Shown: piece by piece, positions 1-7,823 of the stretch
Numbering within the stretch: position 1 is the stretch's first letter
How the letters are laid out: the number at the start of each line of letters is the position of its first letter
Origin: MAG-120531 sp029242825
Lineage (GTDB): Bacteria > Bacteroidota > Bacteroidia > Flavobacteriales > Flavobacteriaceae
DNA length: 12,045 bases
Assembly (NCBI GenBank): GCA_029242825.1
Contig: JAQWTF010000035.1
Coordinates: forward strand, 1 to 12,045
Direction of reading: 5' to 3'
The notes under the pieces: model-generated
Told to the model about the DNA's origin: nothing
Database searches by the model: none
What the model saw: only the letters and a program-made list of their open reading frames with translations
Program-made: the position numbers and the translations under genes

Positions 1-19
1 AAATTTAAGTTTTTAAAAA

Positions 20-748
20 ATGAAAAGATCATTCTCTATCCTAGCCATGTCTGGGTTATTTGTATTAAGTACAAGTACAGCAAGTGCAGTAACACTAGTT
101 CAGGAAGCTGCTGCCGAAAAAGGTTTCACTCAAGTTCTTAAAGAACAATTTATCCAAGGGGGTGCATCCTTCATGGGGATTGTATTGCTTTGTTTAATCT
201 TAGGATTGGCTGTAGCAATTGAAAGAATTATCTTCTTAAACTTGGCTACAACAAATACAACAAAATTAAAAGAAGCTGTTGAAGAAGCTTTGAAATCTGG
301 TGGTGTAAACGCTGCTAAAGAATTATGTAGAGACACAAAAGGACCTGTTGCTTCTATCTTTTACCAAGGATTAGACAGAGCTGGTGAAAGTGTTGAGTCT
401 GCTGAGAAGGCAGTTGTTGCTTATGGTGGTGTTCAAATGGGTCAATTAGAGAAAAATGTTTCTTGGTTGTCTTTATTTATCGCTATTGCACCAATGCTTG
501 GTTTCATGGGAACTGTAATTGGTATGATCCAGGCCTTCCAGAAAATTGCAGCTGTAGGTAACTTGAGTGCATCTCTTATTGCAGGTGATATTCAGGTAGC
601 ACTTTTAACTACTGTATTTGGTCTTATTACGGCTATTATCTTACAGATTTTTTATAACTACATTATTGCTAAGATCGATGGTATTGTAAATGATATGGAA
701 GATTCTTCTATCGCATTAATTGATATGCTGGTAGATCACAAAAAATAA
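20..748 (+). CDS. exbB: MotA/TolQ/ExbB-family proton channel protein
   Basis: This is the channel subunit of an inner-membrane, proton-driven motor of the ExbB-ExbD/TolQ-TolR type (242 aa). Residues 1-23 look like a signal peptide: Lys-Arg at 2-3, a hydrophobic core, then an ASA-V cleavage-like site. Three membrane segments follow, at about 50-73, 147-170 and 193-216, with a cytoplasmic loop between the first two. The family signature APMLGFMGTVIGM lies at 158-170, at the start of the second core helix. The start at 20 is preferred because it keeps the signal peptide and follows an A-run (taaaaaATG); there is no Shine-Dalgarno sequence, as is usual in Bacteroidetes. It is the first gene of a four-gene cassette with a four-TM protein and two ExbD homologues. 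The family is clear. Whether it powers TonB-dependent import, a Tol-like system or something else cannot be read from the sequence. Confidence 0.93.
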   Translation: MKRSFSILAMSGLFVLSTSTASAVTLVQEAAAEKGFTQVLKEQFIQGGASFMGIVLLCLILGLAVAIERIIFLNLATTNTTKLKEAVEEALKSGGVNAAKELCRDTKGPVASIFYQGLDRAGESVESAEKAVVAYGGVQMGQLEKNVSWLSLFIAIAPMLGFMGTVIGMIQAFQKIAAVGNLSASLIAGDIQVALLTTVFGLITAIILQIFYNYIIAKIDGIVNDMEDSSIALIDMLVDHKK

Positions 749-773
749 TAAGAACCATTAAATACGCAATATT

Positions 774-1217
774 ATGCACAAAATATTAAAAATTGCATTG
801 GCCGTTTTTGGACTGATTGGCGCTATTTTATGGTTCCAATTGCCTAGCGCAGAAGCACCCGCTTCTGAAGCGGTAGACAGTACGGCAATGTCGTTGATGT
901 TCACGATTACTTACCTGCTTTTAGCGGTAGCTGTAGTCTCTAGCTTCATCTTTGCCTTTAAAAAACTTTTTTCAACCAAAGAGAGTCTTAAGAAAGCCTT
1001 ATTTTCTATTGGTGGTTTCTTGGCCTTAGTACTTGTTTCTTACATTGCTGCTTCTGGTACGGATATTGATTTGACTGCTATGGCAGACAATGGTAACCCA
1101 ACTACAGAGAGCACTGTTAAAAACATTGGTATGGGATTAAACATGTTTTTCTTATTAACTATTATAGCAGTTGCTTTAATGGTGATTCCAGGAATAAAGA
1201 GATTTTTCACTAAATAA
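774..1217 (+). CDS. four-TM membrane protein of unknown function in the exbB-exbD cassette
   Basis: I do not recognise a named family for this 147-aa protein. Four hydrophobic helices are visible at about 5-22, 41-63, 76-94 and 119-140. Short acidic or polar loops separate them: 24-38 is rich in Ala, Glu and Ser, and 96-116 is rich in Asp, Asn and Thr. Basic patches (KK at 63-64 and 73-74, KR at 142-143, final K147) suggest that the loop between helices 2 and 3 and the C-terminus are cytoplasmic, by the positive-inside rule. The gene starts 25 bp after the exbB stop and ends 11 bp before the first exbD, so it is almost certainly co-transcribed with them. By position it may be an accessory or assembly subunit of the ExbB/ExbD motor, but this is inference only. 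No catalytic motif is visible. Confidence 0.85.
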   Translation: MHKILKIALAVFGLIGAILWFQLPSAEAPASEAVDSTAMSLMFTITYLLLAVAVVSSFIFAFKKLFSTKESLKKALFSIGGFLALVLVSYIAASGTDIDLTAMADNGNPTTESTVKNIGMGLNMFFLLTIIAVALMVIPGIKRFFTK

Positions 1218-1228
1218 ATAACTGAAGT

Positions 1229-1849
1229 ATGCCAAAAAGAGGAGCACCACCAGAAGTTAATGCCGGGTCTATGGCAGACATCGCTTTCTTGCTGCTGATC
1301 TTTTTCTTAGTAACAACTACTATTGAAACAGATGCAGGTTTGGACAGAATGTTGCCACCTATTGAGCCGCCAGAGACGGATGTGGTCATTAAACAGAAAA
1401 ATATCTTTGAAGTAATTATCAATAAGAACGGACAGTTATTTGCAGATGAAGAGTTGGTAGAAGTATCTCAACTAAGAGAAAAAGCAATGGCTTTTCTAGA
1501 CAACGGAGGCGCTGCCTCTGGAACTGCTGACTACTGTAATTATTGTCAAGGTGCAAGAAATACATCTTCTTCAGATAACCCTACAAAGGCTATTATATCT
1601 TTAAAGAACGACAGAGAAACCCCTTATGGTACTTACATTACCGTTCAAAACGAAATTGTAGGTGCATATAATGACCTTAGAAATAGAGAGGCACAGCGTT
1701 TGTTTAAACGTGACTTTACTTCTATGGAAGCTGCTTACTTAAACCCGGAAACGGCAGAGAGTCTGAAGGATGATCTCAAGGAGAAAGTAAAGACTATTCA
1801 GGATTTATTTCCTCAGAAGTTCTCTGAAGCGGAAACGTCAAATAATTAA
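1229..1849 (+). CDS. exbD: ExbD-like biopolymer transport protein with CxxC insert
   Basis: ExbD/TolR-family subunit that pairs with ExbB: one N-terminal membrane helix and a periplasmic domain. The helix spans about 17-33. It begins with the family's proton-relay aspartate, D17, in the motif MADIAFLLLIFF; a short basic N-tail (K3, R4) lies in the cytosol. At 206 aa it is clearly longer than typical ExbD (about 135-145 aa). The extra length is an insert at roughly 91-119 containing C103-N-Y-C106 in a Gly/Ser/Asn-rich stretch, plus a charged, probably helical C-terminal extension at about 155-206. The core periplasmic strand-helix region is recognisable at 120-150. It lies 11 bp after the four-TM gene and 23 bp before a second exbD. 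The two cysteines are periplasmic in this topology and could form a disulfide. The family assignment is firm; the role of the insert is unknown. Confidence 0.92.
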   Translation: MPKRGAPPEVNAGSMADIAFLLLIFFLVTTTIETDAGLDRMLPPIEPPETDVVIKQKNIFEVIINKNGQLFADEELVEVSQLREKAMAFLDNGGAASGTADYCNYCQGARNTSSSDNPTKAIISLKNDRETPYGTYITVQNEIVGAYNDLRNREAQRLFKRDFTSMEAAYLNPETAESLKDDLKEKVKTIQDLFPQKFSEAETSNN

Positions 1850-1872
1850 TAACAAAGCAAAACACATTAAAT

Positions 1873-2355
1873 ATGTCTAAGTTTAGTAAAAAGAAAGACG
1901 GTGATATACCAGCGGTATCTACAGCTTCTTTACCAGATATTGTATTTATGCTTTTGTTCTTTTTCATGACGGTAACCGTAATGAAAGACAGTTCTTTAAA
2001 AGTAGATAATATTCTTCCAAACGCTAACGAGATTAAGAAGTTAGAGAAAAAGGATAGAATTATTTACATCTATGCTGGAGCTCCTACTCAGGAGTACCAG
2101 AAAGTTTTTGGAACAGAAACTAAAATTCAATTGAATGACAAGTTTGCTAATGCCACTGATGTAGGAGATTACATTTTATCTGAGCGCGCTAAAAAGCCGC
2201 AAGAATTACAGAATGTATTGACTACTGCGCTTAAAGTAGATAAGAATGCCAATATGGGTATTATATCCGACATTAAGTTAGAACTCAGAAAAGTAAATGC
2301 ACTTAAAGTGAATTACACCACCTACGAGGGGGACGCTTTTAGAAACTTACAATAA
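1873..2355 (+). CDS. exbD: second ExbD-like biopolymer transport protein
   Basis: A second ExbD/TolR-family protein (160 aa), different in sequence from its neighbour. The N-terminus is basic (KKK at 6-8), followed by one membrane helix at about 22-38 carrying the conserved aspartate D22 in the motif SLPDIVFMLLFFF. The rest is a periplasmic domain, with a recognisable distal element at about 233-280 nt from the gene end (residues 127-150). It has neither the cysteines nor the insert of the first ExbD. It starts after an A-rich stretch (acattaaatATG) and is the last gene of the cassette; a strong hairpin terminator begins about 15 bp after its stop. Known ExbB-ExbD complexes hold two ExbD chains in an ExbB pentamer, so this pair could form a heterodimer. 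That is inference. Confidence 0.9.
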   Translation: MSKFSKKKDGDIPAVSTASLPDIVFMLLFFFMTVTVMKDSSLKVDNILPNANEIKKLEKKDRIIYIYAGAPTQEYQKVFGTETKIQLNDKFANATDVGDYILSERAKKPQELQNVLTTALKVDKNANMGIISDIKLELRKVNALKVNYTTYEGDAFRNLQ

Positions 2356-2369
2356 CAGTTAGCTAATTC

Positions 2370-2405
2370 AAAAAAAAGCCCGCACATTGTGCGGGCTTTT
2401 TTTTT
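2370..2405. terminator. bidirectional rho-independent terminator between convergent exbD and rpoN
   Basis: A perfect 8-bp GC-rich stem (gcccgcac at 2378-2385 paired with gtgcgggc at 2389-2396) closes a 3-nt loop. Eight As (2370-2377) precede it and nine Ts (2397-2405) follow it. The A and T runs can extend the stem. Both strands therefore read as hairpin plus U-tract, so it can terminate the exbB-exbD operon on the plus strand and rpoN on the minus strand. It lies between convergent stops at 2355 and 2417. Confidence 0.93.
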
Positions 2406-2416
2406 ATGGTTATGTA

Positions 2417-3880
2417 CTAGATCTCTTTTCTTAATCTGGCTACAGGGAGCTCTAATTGCTCTCGGTATTTTGCGACAGTTCTCCTGGCAATAGGGTAGCC
2501 TTTTTCTTTGAGAATTAAAGCTAACTTGTCATCTGTGAGGGGTTTTTTCTTATCCTCTTTATTAATGAGTTGTTCTACAATTTTTTTAATCTCCCGGGTA
2601 GAAACATCTTCTCCTTTTTCATTTTTCATGCCTTCTGAAAAGTAGCTTTTCACTAGTTTAGTTCCATAGGGAGTGTCTATGTACTTACTATTTGCTACTC
2701 GAGAGACTGTAGAAATATCCATATCAATTAGATCTGCAATATCCTTTAAGATCATCGGTTTGAGCTTTCGCTCATCACCACTTAAAAAATACGCTTCTTG
2801 AAAGTCTACTATGGCTCCCATGGTTAGGTAAAGGGTTTGTTGACGCTGTTTAATCGCTTCAATAAACCATTTTGCAGCATCTAATTTTTGCTTAATGAAA
2901 CTAATGGTTTCTTTTTGAGCATGTGTCTTTTGCTTGGTTTCTTTGTATCCTGCTAACATGTCGTTGTAGGATCTTGAGATGTGAAGCTCAGGAGCATTTC
3001 TCCCATTGAGTAAAAGTTCCAAGGCACCATCTACTATTTTTAAAGTAAAATCTGGTACAATGTGTGAGATGATCTTTGCACCATCTGAAAAAGCACTTCC
3101 AGGCTTTGGATTAAGCTTTTCTATCACCTGTAAAGTCTCTTTTAAGTCGTTTTCAGAAAGGTTGTGCTTTAAAATAAGCTTGTCGTAATGTTTCTTGGAA
3201 AAAGCCTCAAATGAGCGTCCTAGTATTTCTTGGGCCAATTGGACAGCCTTAGTAGGAGTCTTTCTTTCTAATTGTAGTAACAAGCATTCTTGTAAGCTTG
3301 TTGCTCCCACACCTGCTGGATCTAATTGTTGTATACTTCTGAGTACTTTTTTAACTTGTTGCTCATCTGTATATAAGTTCTCTGTAAATGCGAGATCGTC
3401 TACTAAGTCTGGTAGGGGTCTTCTTATGTAGCCTGTTTCGTCTACACTTCCTATCAAAAATTCTGCAATTGCCCAATCCTGTTCTGGAATAAATTGTTGT
3501 TGTAGTTGGGCTAATAAGTATTGGTAAAAAGTGGTTGCAGCTGCATAAGGAATAACCTTATCGTCTTGGTCTTCTGAGTAATTGTTAGACTGTGTTTTGT
3601 AGTCAGGGATTTCGTCGTCACTTAGATATTCATCGATATTAATATCTTCTGCATCTATGTGTTCACTGTCTTCTTTGAAATCTTCCTCGTAATTGTCTTC
3701 ATAGATATCTTCAGTACCCTCTACTATTTCTTTACCTGGTTCTAAGGCCGGATTCTCTTCTAGTTCTTGTCTTAGACGTTGCTCAAATGCCTGTGTAGGC
3801 AATTGTATGAGCTTCATGAGCTGAATCTGTTGTGGAGATAGCTTTTGAGAAAGTTTGTATTGAAGATATTGTTTAAGCAT
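2417..3880 (-). CDS. rpoN: RNA polymerase sigma-54 factor
   Basis: Alternative sigma factor that directs RNA polymerase to -24/-12 promoters and needs an ATP-driven enhancer-binding protein to open them. All expected parts are present in 487 aa. A Gln/Leu-rich region I (about 1-49) is the activator-interacting part. A very acidic region II follows at about 51-108. The core-binding domain (about 115-300) contains LDPAGVGA at 186-193 and LNPKPG at 256-261. A helix-turn-helix at about 377-397 ends in STVSRV, and the RpoN box ARRTVAKYRE is at 465-474. The ATG at 3880 begins directly with the region I pattern MLKQYLQYKLSQ, so the start is secure. It lies 55 bp downstream of asnS and no TAnnTTTG element is visible in that gap, so read-through from asnS is likely. 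No enhancer-binding protein gene is in the window. Confidence 0.97.
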   Translation of the reverse strand: MLKQYLQYKLSQKLSPQQIQLMKLIQLPTQAFEQRLRQELEENPALEPGKEIVEGTEDIYEDNYEEDFKEDSEHIDAEDINIDEYLSDDEIPDYKTQSNNYSEDQDDKVIPYAAATTFYQYLLAQLQQQFIPEQDWAIAEFLIGSVDETGYIRRPLPDLVDDLAFTENLYTDEQQVKKVLRSIQQLDPAGVGATSLQECLLLQLERKTPTKAVQLAQEILGRSFEAFSKKHYDKLILKHNLSENDLKETLQVIEKLNPKPGSAFSDGAKIISHIVPDFTLKIVDGALELLLNGRNAPELHISRSYNDMLAGYKETKQKTHAQKETISFIKQKLDAAKWFIEAIKQRQQTLYLTMGAIVDFQEAYFLSGDERKLKPMILKDIADLIDMDISTVSRVANSKYIDTPYGTKLVKSYFSEGMKNEKGEDVSTREIKKIVEQLINKEDKKKPLTDDKLALILKEKGYPIARRTVAKYREQLELPVARLRKEI

Positions 3881-3935
3881 GAGTTACTATAGAATTCAAT
3901 ACCTTAAGTTACAAAAAAAGTAATTGAGAAATTTT

Positions 3936-5369
3936 TTAAAATTCTGCGTTCTGTGGTGTTCTTGGAAAGGGTATTACATCTCTAATGTTTCCCATACCTG
4001 TTGTAAATAGCACTAGGCGTTCAAATCCTAATCCAAAACCTGAATGTATTGCAGAACCGTATTTTCTAAGGTCTTTGTACCACCACAGTTCTTTGTCGTC
4101 AACACCCATAGATGCCATTCTTTCTTCTAGCACCTCTAAGCGCTCTTCTCTTTGAGAGCCTCCCACAATCTCCCCAATACCAGGAAATAAAATATCCATG
4201 GCTCTAACGGTTTTCTTGTCCTCATTTAGACGCATATAAAAGGCTTTAATGTCTGCTGGGTAATCGAATAAAATTACGGGGCACTTAAAGTGTTTTTCAA
4301 CCAAGAATCGTTCGTGCTCACTTTGTAGATCTACTCCCCAACCTGTAATGGGATACTTGAACTTCTTTTTCTTATTTGGGGTGCTGTTTTGAAGTATCTC
4401 AATAGCCTCTGTGTAGCTCAATCTCACAAAGTTTTGGTCTACCACAAATTTTAATTTTTCTAACAGAGGCATTTCACTGCGTTCATTTTGAGGCTTTTGT
4501 TTTTCTTCCTCTAAAAGTCTTTTTTCTAAAAACACCAAGTCTTCTTCGCAATGTGTTAAAACGTATTGAATGACATTTTGAATAAAGTCTTCTGCCAGAT
4601 CCATATTCGCATCTAAATCATAAAAAGCCATTTCTGGTTCTATCATCCAAAATTCTGCTAAATGCCTAGAAGTATTTGAATTTTCAGCTCTAAAAGTTGG
4701 TCCAAAAGTATATACTTTACCTAGAGCCATAGCATAGGTTTCAGCTTCTAGTTGTCCTGAAACAGTCAAATTTGTTTCTTTGCCAAAGAAATCTTCACGA
4801 TAGTCTATTGCACCATTATCATCTAAAGGTGGGTTTTTTGCGTCTAAGGTACTTACGCGGAACATTTCTCCTGCACCTTCAGCATCTGATCCAGTGACAA
4901 TAGGCGTGTGCACGTAGTTAAAATCTTGGCTCCTAAAGTACTGGTGTACAGCAAACGACAGGGCAGATCTAACGCGCATAATAGCACTAAATGTGTTGGT
5001 TCTTACTCTGAGGTGTGCGTTTTGTCTCAAAAATTCAAGAGAGTGTTTTTTGGGCTGAATAGGATATGTTTCTGGATCAGATACCCCCAAAATGACTACT
5101 TCAGTAGCTTGAATTTCCACACGTTGGCCTTTTCCTTCACTTTCTTGAAGTGTGCCAGTTATTTTTAATGCTGCCCCAACAGTGATTTTCTTTAATAGTT
5201 CTTCTGATAAAGAGTCAAAGTCTATGACACATTGTAAATTTTCCAAACAAGATCCGTCGTTTAAGGCAATAAAACGGTTGCTTCTAAAACTTCTTACCCA
5301 TCCTTGAACCGTTAGGTTGGTCAATGGGGCTACATCTTGTAAAATGGTTTTAATTCTCGGTGTAATCAT
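3936..5369 (-). CDS. asnS: asparaginyl-tRNA synthetase
   Basis: Class IIb aminoacyl-tRNA synthetase that charges tRNA-Asn with asparagine in the cytosol. The 477 aa match the usual bacterial length (about 465-480). An N-terminal OB-fold anticodon-binding domain occupies about 18-95 (LTVQGWVRSFR near its start). The class II catalytic core follows. A motif-1 neighbourhood lies at about 150-170 (HTPIVTGSDAEGAGEMF), motif 2 at 226-246 (starting FRAENSNTSRHLAEF), and motif 3 at 444-455 (GFGLGFERLVLF). The C-terminus PFPRTPQNAEF and the residues around motif 2 are typical of AsnRS rather than AspRS. It starts 48 bp after the exporter gene. A TATCTTTG element (5400-5407) in that gap may give it its own promoter. 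Confidence 0.98.
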   Translation of the reverse strand: MITPRIKTILQDVAPLTNLTVQGWVRSFRSNRFIALNDGSCLENLQCVIDFDSLSEELLKKITVGAALKITGTLQESEGKGQRVEIQATEVVILGVSDPETYPIQPKKHSLEFLRQNAHLRVRTNTFSAIMRVRSALSFAVHQYFRSQDFNYVHTPIVTGSDAEGAGEMFRVSTLDAKNPPLDDNGAIDYREDFFGKETNLTVSGQLEAETYAMALGKVYTFGPTFRAENSNTSRHLAEFWMIEPEMAFYDLDANMDLAEDFIQNVIQYVLTHCEEDLVFLEKRLLEEEKQKPQNERSEMPLLEKLKFVVDQNFVRLSYTEAIEILQNSTPNKKKKFKYPITGWGVDLQSEHERFLVEKHFKCPVILFDYPADIKAFYMRLNEDKKTVRAMDILFPGIGEIVGGSQREERLEVLEERMASMGVDDKELWWYKDLRKYGSAIHSGFGLGFERLVLFTTGMGNIRDVIPFPRTPQNAEF

Positions 5370-5399
5370 GGTTGTTTGTATTCCTATTCAGTTAAAAGG

Positions 5400-5407
5400 C
5401 AAAGATA
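5400..5407 (-). promoter_or_regulatory. candidate Bacteroidetes -7 promoter element for asnS
   Basis: On the minus strand the sequence reads TATCTTTG, an exact match to the Bacteroidetes -7 consensus TAnnTTTG, followed by C. It lies in the 48-bp gap between the exporter stop and the asnS start and would give a leader of about 25 nt. I see no clear TTTG/TTG -33 element at the expected spacing upstream, so the call rests on the -7 match and position alone. Confidence 0.5.
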
Positions 5408-5417
5408 GTTTAATCAC

Positions 5418-7802
5418 TTAAGTTTCACTTTCTTTTGGTAAAATATCTATTTGAGGTTTTTTGAGTGTCTGCTTATTGGCGATGCTCTTTTCTAAAGACA
5501 ATAAAAGAGACGGTAATAAGATTAAGTTAGATAGCATGGCAAAAAGTAATGTAGCAGAGACAAGCCCCCCCAAAGCTATTGTTCCGCCAAAGCTAGATAC
5601 AGTAAAAACAGAAAATCCAAAGAACAACACAATTGAAGTGTAAAACATACTTACGCCTGTTTCCTTCAATGCAGCGTAAACGGAAGGTTTTATGCGCCAT
5701 TTATTGACTATGAGTTCTTGTCTGTATTTGGCTAAAAAGTGAATGGTGTCGTCTACAGATATCCCAAAGGCAATACTAAATACTAATATGGTAGAGGGTT
5801 TTATAGGTACCCCAATAAACCCCATCATTCCCGCAGTGATCAATAAAGGGAGTAGGTTAGGAATAAGAGAGATCACAATCATTCTAAAGGACCTAAATAG
5901 GTAAGCCATAAATAAGGCGATCAGAAAGATCGCTAATGCCAATGACATGATTAGATTTTTAATCAGGTATTTTGTTCCTTTTAAAAACAGCAGTGCTTTT
6001 CCTGTTAGCATTACATTGTAGCGCTCTTTGGGGAATAATTTATCTATTTTTTCTAACAAGTCTAATTCAACCTGTTCCATTTGATCGGTCTCTACATCTT
6101 TAATTGCGGTAGAAAGTCTGGCCACTTGACCTGTGGAATCTGTAAAATTTTTGAGTATATCCTGATCGGTATTGGCACCTTGAGCGGCAGATAAAATAAA
6201 ACCCCTCTCTTGGGAGGTAGGGAGTTGGTAGTATTTAGGTAAATTATTGTAATAGGCTTGTTTGGCGTATTTGGCCAAATTCACTACCGATATAGGTTTT
6301 GAAAGCTCTGGTGTTTCTTCTATGAACTGACTTAAAGCGTCCATTTGCTTGAGATTGCTAGGTCTCAATACGCCATTGGGTCTCTTCGTGTCTATGACAA
6401 TTTCAATGGGCATAATAGCGTTGAATTCTTGTTCAAAAAAGCGTATATCTTTAAAGAAAGCCTTGTCCTTTGGCATGTCTTCGATAGGGCTTCCAGAAGT
6501 TTTTATTTGATATATTCCTATAATGCTAGTAATCAGTAGTAAGATAGACACAATATAAACTGCAATTCTGTGCTCTTTTACGATTTTTTCCATGCTCCCA
6601 ACAAAGCCATCAATCCATTTTTTATTCAAATGCCTTAAGTGTTTTTCCTTAGGCATTGACATGAATGAGTAAATGATTGGAATGATGAGTAAGGAGAGAA
6701 TAAATATTCCAATGATGTTAATGGAAGCCACAATTCCAAACTCTTTTAACAGGGTGCTCTCTGTAATGATAAAAGTAGCAAATCCAGAAGCGGTCGTTAC
6801 ATTGGTCATTAGAGTGGCGTTTCCAATCTTAGCAATAACACGCTGTAAGGAGAGTGCTTTATTACCGTGTTTCTGGGCTTCTTGTTGGTATTTGTTGATG
6901 AGAAAAATACAATTGGGAATTCCTATTACAATGATTAAGGGAGGAATCAATGCGGTAAGCACCGTGATTTCGTATTCAAGTAATCCCAGTACCCCAAATG
7001 ACCACATTACTCCAATAATAACAACTGCCATGGAAATTATTGTGGCCCTAACACTTCTGAAAAAGAAGAAAAATATGATGGAGGTAACCCCAAGGGCGCC
7101 TAATATGAATAGCCCAATTTCGTCAATAATGCTTTGGGCATTCATAGTCCTAATGTAGGGCATGCCAGAAATATGAGGAACTAATCCGCTGTCTTCTTCG
7201 AAGTCTTTTAAGAGTGTTTTTAGGTCTCTAAGGACAAAATCTTTCCTAACAGAAGTATTGATGATCTCCTTGTCTAAATAGACCAGTGTTCTCAATGTAC
7301 CGGTCTCTTTATTAAAGAGTAATTGGTCATAAAAAGGCTGGTTTTGATAAAGGTCTTGTAGGTGTTTATCTAAACTTTTCTGGTCTTTAGCTTGGCTTCC
7401 TTTAAAAGGAGCAAAAACAAACTTACCCGCTGTTTCCGATCGCTCTAATAACTTTAAGTTGTCTGTGGAAAGCACGGCAATAACCTCGGGGAATGCCGCC
7501 AATTGCTTGCTTAATCTGTTCCACTTTTTAAAATTATTCAGCTCAAATAATGCGCTGTCCTTTATGGCAATAGCTATAATATTGCCCTCTTCACCAAAGC
7601 GTGAAACAAAGTCTTTATACGCTAGGTTAACAGGATGGTTGTCTGGTAGTAAGTTGGCCTCTGTATTGGAAAAACGCATGTTCTTCCATTGCATGGCCAT
7701 AAAAATAGTGAAGAGAAATACCCCAATAAGGATAGTGATCCTATTTCTAAGAATAATTCTAGCAGTGGTAGCCCAAAAGTTTTGGGTACTAAATCCTATC
7801 AT
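5418..7802 (-). CDS. RND/MMPL-family 12-TM exporter
   Basis: Membrane protein of the RND superfamily, MMPL/HpnN/Patched-like branch (794 aa). The layout is the family's two-fold repeat. There is one TM (about 24-40), a large periplasmic loop (about 41-225) and five TMs (about 229-248, 253-275, 280-301, 327-350, 356-382). Then come one TM (413-431), a second periplasmic loop (about 435-612) and five TMs between about 615 and 770. The second half has the expected buried acidic pair D684-D685 in FGISVDDTIHFLAKY. The matching place in the first half reads GIPNCIFLINKY, with P296-N297 instead. Such proteins export lipids or other hydrophobic compounds using proton flow; the substrate here is unknown. 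It starts 21 bp after frr in an A-rich context, so it belongs to the pyrH-frr transcription unit. No periplasmic adaptor or outer-membrane factor gene is adjacent, which fits the single-component MMPL type rather than an AcrB-type tripartite pump. Confidence 0.9.
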   Translation of the reverse strand: MIGFSTQNFWATTARIILRNRITILIGVFLFTIFMAMQWKNMRFSNTEANLLPDNHPVNLAYKDFVSRFGEEGNIIAIAIKDSALFELNNFKKWNRLSKQLAAFPEVIAVLSTDNLKLLERSETAGKFVFAPFKGSQAKDQKSLDKHLQDLYQNQPFYDQLLFNKETGTLRTLVYLDKEIINTSVRKDFVLRDLKTLLKDFEEDSGLVPHISGMPYIRTMNAQSIIDEIGLFILGALGVTSIIFFFFFRSVRATIISMAVVIIGVMWSFGVLGLLEYEITVLTALIPPLIIVIGIPNCIFLINKYQQEAQKHGNKALSLQRVIAKIGNATLMTNVTTASGFATFIITESTLLKEFGIVASINIIGIFILSLLIIPIIYSFMSMPKEKHLRHLNKKWIDGFVGSMEKIVKEHRIAVYIVSILLLITSIIGIYQIKTSGSPIEDMPKDKAFFKDIRFFEQEFNAIMPIEIVIDTKRPNGVLRPSNLKQMDALSQFIEETPELSKPISVVNLAKYAKQAYYNNLPKYYQLPTSQERGFILSAAQGANTDQDILKNFTDSTGQVARLSTAIKDVETDQMEQVELDLLEKIDKLFPKERYNVMLTGKALLFLKGTKYLIKNLIMSLALAIFLIALFMAYLFRSFRMIVISLIPNLLPLLITAGMMGFIGVPIKPSTILVFSIAFGISVDDTIHFLAKYRQELIVNKWRIKPSVYAALKETGVSMFYTSIVLFFGFSVFTVSSFGGTIALGGLVSATLLFAMLSNLILLPSLLLSLEKSIANKQTLKKPQIDILPKESET

Positions 7803-7823
7803 GAGGTTTTTTTAATAAAGGCC

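Noticed and set aside
20..748. Gliding-motility motor (GldL/GldM) or flagellar MotA assignment for the first gene
   Set aside because: The partners are ExbD-type proteins with one TM and small periplasmic domains, not GldM-like large proteins or MotB with a peptidoglycan-binding domain.
4908..5168. 86-aa plus-strand open frame inside asnS
   Set aside because: Antisense to the conserved asnS OB-fold/core coding region; no independent support.
5370..5417. Sigma-54 (-24/-12) promoters near rpoN, asnS or the exbB cassette
   Set aside because: Scanning the gaps by eye showed no TGGCAC-N5-TTGC-like match; TAnnTTTG elements explain the gaps better.
6673..7158. 161-aa plus-strand open frame inside the exporter
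   Set aside because: Antisense to membrane helices of a well-supported gene; its hydrophobic composition is the complement of Ile/Leu/Asn codons and no family pattern is seen.
5418..7802. AcrB/CusA-type tripartite efflux pump
   Set aside because: The protein is under 800 aa, against about 1,030 for that type, and no membrane-fusion protein or TolC-like gene lies next to it; MMPL/HpnN-like layout fits better.
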